Shown: in pieces, positions 61,422 through 64,000 of the stretch
Layout of the letters: each line of letters opens with the position of its first letter
Numbering within the stretch: the stretch's first letter is position 1
The notes under the pieces: model-generated
Told to the model about the DNA's origin: nothing
Seen by the model: only the letters and a program-made list of their open reading frames with translations
The model's database searches: none
Source of the DNA: Galbitalea sp036271875
GTDB lineage: Bacteria > Actinomycetota > Actinomycetes > Actinomycetales > Microbacteriaceae
Assembly: GCA_036271875.1 (NCBI GenBank)
Contig: DATAZU010000023.1
Coordinates: 106,500 to 170,499 of the forward strand
Reading direction: 5' to 3'
Length of the DNA stretch: 64,000 bases
Position numbers and translations under genes: made by a program

Positions 61422-62045
61422 ATGAAGATTGCCTTTAACTTTCGCATCGCTCTTGCCGTATTCGCGCTCGTTGCCGTACCCGCGGTAGCGCCTCCTCCGC
61501 AGCTCAGCACACAGCAGTTGCTGAAGCTGTACGACGCTTCCCACGCGCAGAAAATGTCCATCAGTCGAACGGTGACTGCGGAGAAGATCACGCCGACCAA
61601 GTACTCGGCAACGCCCGGCTTCCAGAGCCTTGCGAACGTGGGAACCAACTACGCCTGGGCGCAGCTCGTGTTGCTCGAGGGAGGTTGGCCGATGAGCGAC
61701 AACAACATCGTCGTCATTCTTCGGTGGATGCGCCAGGAGAACGGCGCCAACGACTGGTGGAACCGCAACAACCCGCTGAACAACAGCTATGGTGCTCCCG
61801 GCGCCGGGGGCACGGGTAGCAACGGCAATCTGATTCTGGCGGCTCAGCACGCGGCGCAGGCGTTGCACGCGAACGCGGGCGGCGGATACGCGGGTATCGT
61901 GCGGGCGCTCGCGGCATCATCGTCACCAGACGTCACGGCGGCCGCCATCTGGGCGTCGTCGTGGTCGTCGAGCCACTACGCGAACGGAACGCACTGGAGC
62001 ACTGCTCCGGTGCCCGTTGTCAAGGCTCCCGCTGGCGCCTGGTAG
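61422..62045 (+). CDS. Secreted protein of unknown function (possible cell-wall-active)
   Basis: A 207-residue protein with a signal peptide (residues about 1-23, ending VPAVA-PPP). The mature part has WAQLVLLEGGWPMSDNNIVVILRWMRQENGANDWWNRNNPLN, which recalls lysozyme-like or glucosaminidase-like secreted proteins with a Glu after a Trp/Met-rich helix. This resemblance is weak. ATG at 61422 is chosen because the signal peptide starts there. A TACCGT-like -10 lies about 55 bases upstream. Confidence 0.7.
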   Translation: MKIAFNFRIALAVFALVAVPAVAPPPQLSTQQLLKLYDASHAQKMSISRTVTAEKITPTKYSATPGFQSLANVGTNYAWAQLVLLEGGWPMSDNNIVVILRWMRQENGANDWWNRNNPLNNSYGAPGAGGTGSNGNLILAAQHAAQALHANAGGGYAGIVRALAASSSPDVTAAAIWASSWSSSHYANGTHWSTAPVPVVKAPAGAW

Positions 62046-62064
62046 GTGCGAGTAGCCTTAACGG

Positions 62065-62760
62065 GTGACCCAGCAGGAGCGTTTCTCCGCGTCGACGCGA
62101 GAGAAGGATCTCTGGCGTCCGTTCGTGGAAGCGCTGCCGGTGCACGGTGCGTCCATTTCCACCGTCGCGGAATTTCTCGGCGCTGAAACCATCTCCGCGA
62201 GCGATCGCCAGGCGGCTCGCATCGACGAATTACAGTTCGATCTCGGCGAGGGTCCGTGCTGGGATGCCGTTGCTCTCGCTCGCCCGGTTCTCGAGCCGGA
62301 CATCCGCAGCCAGCCGCACCGGGTGTGGCCGGCGTTTTCCGAAGCGATCCGATCCGAGAATGTCGGTGCACTCTTCGCCTTCCCGCTCCTGTTCGGCCCG
62401 CTCCGTCTCGGGGCTGTCGACCTTTACGCGACCTCACCTCGCGAACTGACAGACCGCGATGTCGGTACGACAGAGACACTCGCTCGTGAGGTCGGTCGCA
62501 TCGTGCTGTTGCGCGCGTTGCGGCTCGCGGACGACGAGCGACCGGCTCAGGAGTCCGGCGCGTTCTCGCGTCGCGTCATCCATCAGGCGACCGGGATGGT
62601 GATCGCGCAGCTGAACGTGTCTGCCGAAGACGCGCAGCTCCTCATCCGAGCGAACGCCTTTGCCGAGGGACGGCCAATGCTCGACATCGCGACGGAAATT
62701 GTCGAACGCCGCGTCAGCTTCGCGACCGGTGTTGCGGGAATCGAGCATTCGGATGGCTAG
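62065..62760 (+). CDS. GAF-ANTAR protein (first of a pair)
   Basis: A 231-residue cytoplasmic sensor. GAF-like part at about residues 25-150 (FDLGEGPCWDAVALARPVLEPDI, VGALFAFPLLFGPLRLGAVDLYA) and an ANTAR RNA-binding helix bundle at about 170-225 (VIHQATGMVIAQLNVSAEDAQLLIR, EIVERRVSF). ANTAR proteins act on transcription termination. GTG start. It overlaps the second GAF-ANTAR gene by 8 bases, implying a paired function. Confidence 0.88.
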   Translation: MTQQERFSASTREKDLWRPFVEALPVHGASISTVAEFLGAETISASDRQAARIDELQFDLGEGPCWDAVALARPVLEPDIRSQPHRVWPAFSEAIRSENVGALFAFPLLFGPLRLGAVDLYATSPRELTDRDVGTTETLAREVGRIVLLRALRLADDERPAQESGAFSRRVIHQATGMVIAQLNVSAEDAQLLIRANAFAEGRPMLDIATEIVERRVSFATGVAGIEHSDG

Positions 62761-63466
62761 GGTCAGCCATGACGCGCGCCTCGTCGAGACCTTCGCGACC
62801 CTGGCCGATACGCTCGTCGCCGGGTACGACGTTGTTGAACTGCTGCAGACGCTGGTTGAGCGCTGCGTCGATCTCCTGGATGTCGACGCCGCTGGCATCC
62901 TGCTGGCTGATGAGTTCGGGGAACTCGAGGTCGTTGCGTCAACGAGCGAGGCGAGCCGTCTGGTTGAGATCATGCAGCTGAGTGCGGAGGCGGGCCCGTG
63001 TATCGAGAGCTATCGCACCGGCGCTGTCATTTCTGTGCCCGACATCGCGCAGAGCCCGCCGCAGTGGAAGCAGTTTCGCCGCGGTGCCCGTGAACAGGGA
63101 TTTGCAGCGGCCTTCTCGATCCCGCTTCGTCTTCGTGAGACAACGATCGGCGCGCTCAATTTGTTGGGCGCAACCGTCGGCCAGCTACGTGATCAGGACA
63201 TCCGTGCGGCTCAGGCGCTCGCGGATGTCGCGACCATCGGTGTTTTGCACGAGCGCACTCTTCGCGAGAGTGGTGCCATCAGGGACCAACTCTCGAACGC
63301 TCTAAATTCCCGGGTGATCATTGAGCAGGCCAAGGGCGTGATCGCTCAGTTGCACAGCACGTCCGTGGAAGAGGCGTTCAATCTGCTTCGCTCATACGCC
63401 CGCTCGAATCGCCGAGGGCTCTCCGAGGTTGCCGCGGATGTGGTCGCGCGCAAGGTCAGCATCTAA
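62753..63466 (+). CDS. GAF-ANTAR protein (second of a pair)
   Basis: A 237-residue protein with a GAF domain (about 15-165; VDLLDVDAAGILLADEFGELEVVAS, AEAGPCIESY, FSIPLRLRETTIGALNLLG) and a C-terminal ANTAR region (NSRVIIEQAKGVIAQL, LLRSYARSNRRGLSEVAADVV). It is the more typical GAF-ANTAR sequence of the two. ATG at 62753 overlaps the upstream stop. Ligand unknown. Confidence 0.9.
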   Translation: MARVSHDARLVETFATLADTLVAGYDVVELLQTLVERCVDLLDVDAAGILLADEFGELEVVASTSEASRLVEIMQLSAEAGPCIESYRTGAVISVPDIAQSPPQWKQFRRGAREQGFAAAFSIPLRLRETTIGALNLLGATVGQLRDQDIRAAQALADVATIGVLHERTLRESGAIRDQLSNALNSRVIIEQAKGVIAQLHSTSVEEAFNLLRSYARSNRRGLSEVAADVVARKVSI

Positions 63467-63553
63467 CGCTCGAAGTCCGGGTTATGCGCAAGCGATTGCT
63501 GGCGTTTAGCATGAACGTGCTGCCTAGACCCTGCGGCAAAGAACGGATCTCTC

Positions 63554-63883
63554 ATGGGAAAGCTCGTCTACGGAGACGGTCAGTTTGTTGTTGACCTCGA
63601 CGACCGTCTTCTCGCTCACTTGCAAATCGTGATTGGGGCGAAGCTGCGCCGCCGCGAAGCGTTCTACTTCTCCTGGACCGCAGATGATGACAAACGCAAC
63701 AGCATCTGGGTGCAGCACTCGATTCCGCTCCGTTACCAGTACGACGACGCGACTGCGCACGTGATCAATCGCGAATGGCTTGAGTCGCTCACAATTTCGG
63801 CAAACGGTGCCAGCGGTCTCACCATCACTGACGAGCCCGCTGCTCCGGCGCCGGCGGTTAAGGCAGCCCGTTCGGCCTCCTAG
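63554..63883 (+). CDS. Small conserved Microbacteriaceae protein (DUF7882-like)
   Basis: A 109-residue protein starting MGKLVYGDG, with VDLDDRLLAHLQIVIGAKLRRREAFYFSW and an Ala/Pro tail. It resembles a small family widespread in Microbacteriaceae, often mislabelled DNA-ligase-like; the function is unknown. The spacer 63467-63553 shows no clear element. Confidence 0.75.
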   Translation: MGKLVYGDGQFVVDLDDRLLAHLQIVIGAKLRRREAFYFSWTADDDKRNSIWVQHSIPLRYQYDDATAHVINREWLESLTISANGASGLTITDEPAAPAPAVKAARSAS

Positions 63884-63926
63884 CCGTGAGTTGGTATAGT
63901 CGTCAGGTTGGCTTTTTGCCGACCAT

Positions 63927-63999
63927 GCGCCCGTAGCTCAGCGGATAGAGCAATTGACTACGGATCAATAGGCCGGGGGTTCAAATCCCTCCGGGCGCA
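63927..63999 (+). tRNA. tRNA-Arg (anticodon ACG)
   Basis: Complete cloverleaf: acceptor GCGCCCG/CGGGCGC, D arm GCTC/GAGC, anticodon stem ATTGA/TCAAT with loop CTACGGA (anticodon ACG, reading CGN Arg codons), and T arm GGGGG/CCCTC. A TATAGT -10 lies at 63895-63900. The window ends one base after the discriminator, so an encoded CCA cannot be judged. Confidence 0.96.
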
Positions 64000-64000
64000 C

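Noticed and set aside
1..64000. CRISPR arrays, prophage, insertion sequences or rRNA genes
   Set aside because: No repeat-spacer pattern, transposase, phage structural gene or rRNA sequence was recognised.

Overview
The window is a GC-rich stretch of an actinobacterial chromosome, most likely from the family Microbacteriaceae. Pointers are the GTG/TTG starts, TAnnnT -10 boxes, a DUF222-HNH (13E12-type) remnant, a RamB-type regulator beside a GTP-dependent PEP carboxykinase, GAF-ANTAR proteins, and a small protein of a type common in Microbacteriaceae next to tRNA-Arg. No phage, insertion sequence, CRISPR array or rRNA was seen.

Layout. 0-5.2 kb (+): sugar ABC importer (binding lipoprotein and two permeases, no ATPase) with an amidohydrolase and a D-2-hydroxyacid dehydrogenase. 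5.2-14.3 kb (-): a winged-helix protein, a CitE-like lyase, and an exporter-type ABC system of two ATPases (one with an AbrB-like tail) and two giant FtsX-like permeases. 14.4-17 kb: FAD-linked oxidase, an SDR lacking the usual Tyr, and a VOC protein. 17-24.2 kb (+): Liv-type ABC importer with a fused LivH-LivM permease, a tandem GlcG/HbpS protein and a ketopantoate-reductase-like enzyme. 24.2-25.6 kb: broken DUF222-HNH gene. 25.8-27.8 kb (-): IclR regulator, CMD-family protein, UlaG-like hydrolase. 27.9-35.8 kb (+): catabolic operon (two SDRs, two FAH-family enzymes, cupin, esterase, methyltransferase, VOC, FMN reductase) and a second IclR regulator. 36-43.8 kb (+): pobA-pcaHGBLIJF, a complete 4-hydroxybenzoate/protocatechuate beta-ketoadipate route. 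43.9-45.1 kb: frameshifted FAD monooxygenase. 45.2-47.6 kb: nitrilase-family hydrolase and NCS1 transporter, ended by a strong terminator. 47.9-52.1 kb (-): gntR-prpDBC (methylcitrate cycle). 52.3-57.8 kb (+): D,D-carboxypeptidase-like protein and a DUF4129-MoxR-DUF58 operon. 57.9-61.3 kb: pckA divergent from a RamB-type regulator. 61.4-64 kb: secreted protein, overlapping GAF-ANTAR pair, small DUF protein, tRNA-Arg.

How it fits together. Most of the window serves organic-acid and aromatic catabolism: uptake, ring oxidation, ring-fission processing, beta-ketoadipate route, methylcitrate cycle and PEP carboxykinase. The most notable signal is regulatory. Three separated promoters (upstream of livG at 17.1 kb, the SDR/FAH operon at 27.9 kb and the broken FAD monooxygenase at 43.8 kb) share a TTGAC[A/G] -35, a TAGG[C/T]T -10 and, just downstream, the inverted repeat ACTTTC-N7-GAAAG[T/C]. 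One copy lies in the divergent spacer of the IclR gene at 27 kb. This suggests one local regulon that joins a dedicated importer to an undescribed catabolic operon. The pob/pca cluster carries a different perfect palindrome and a very long hairpin.
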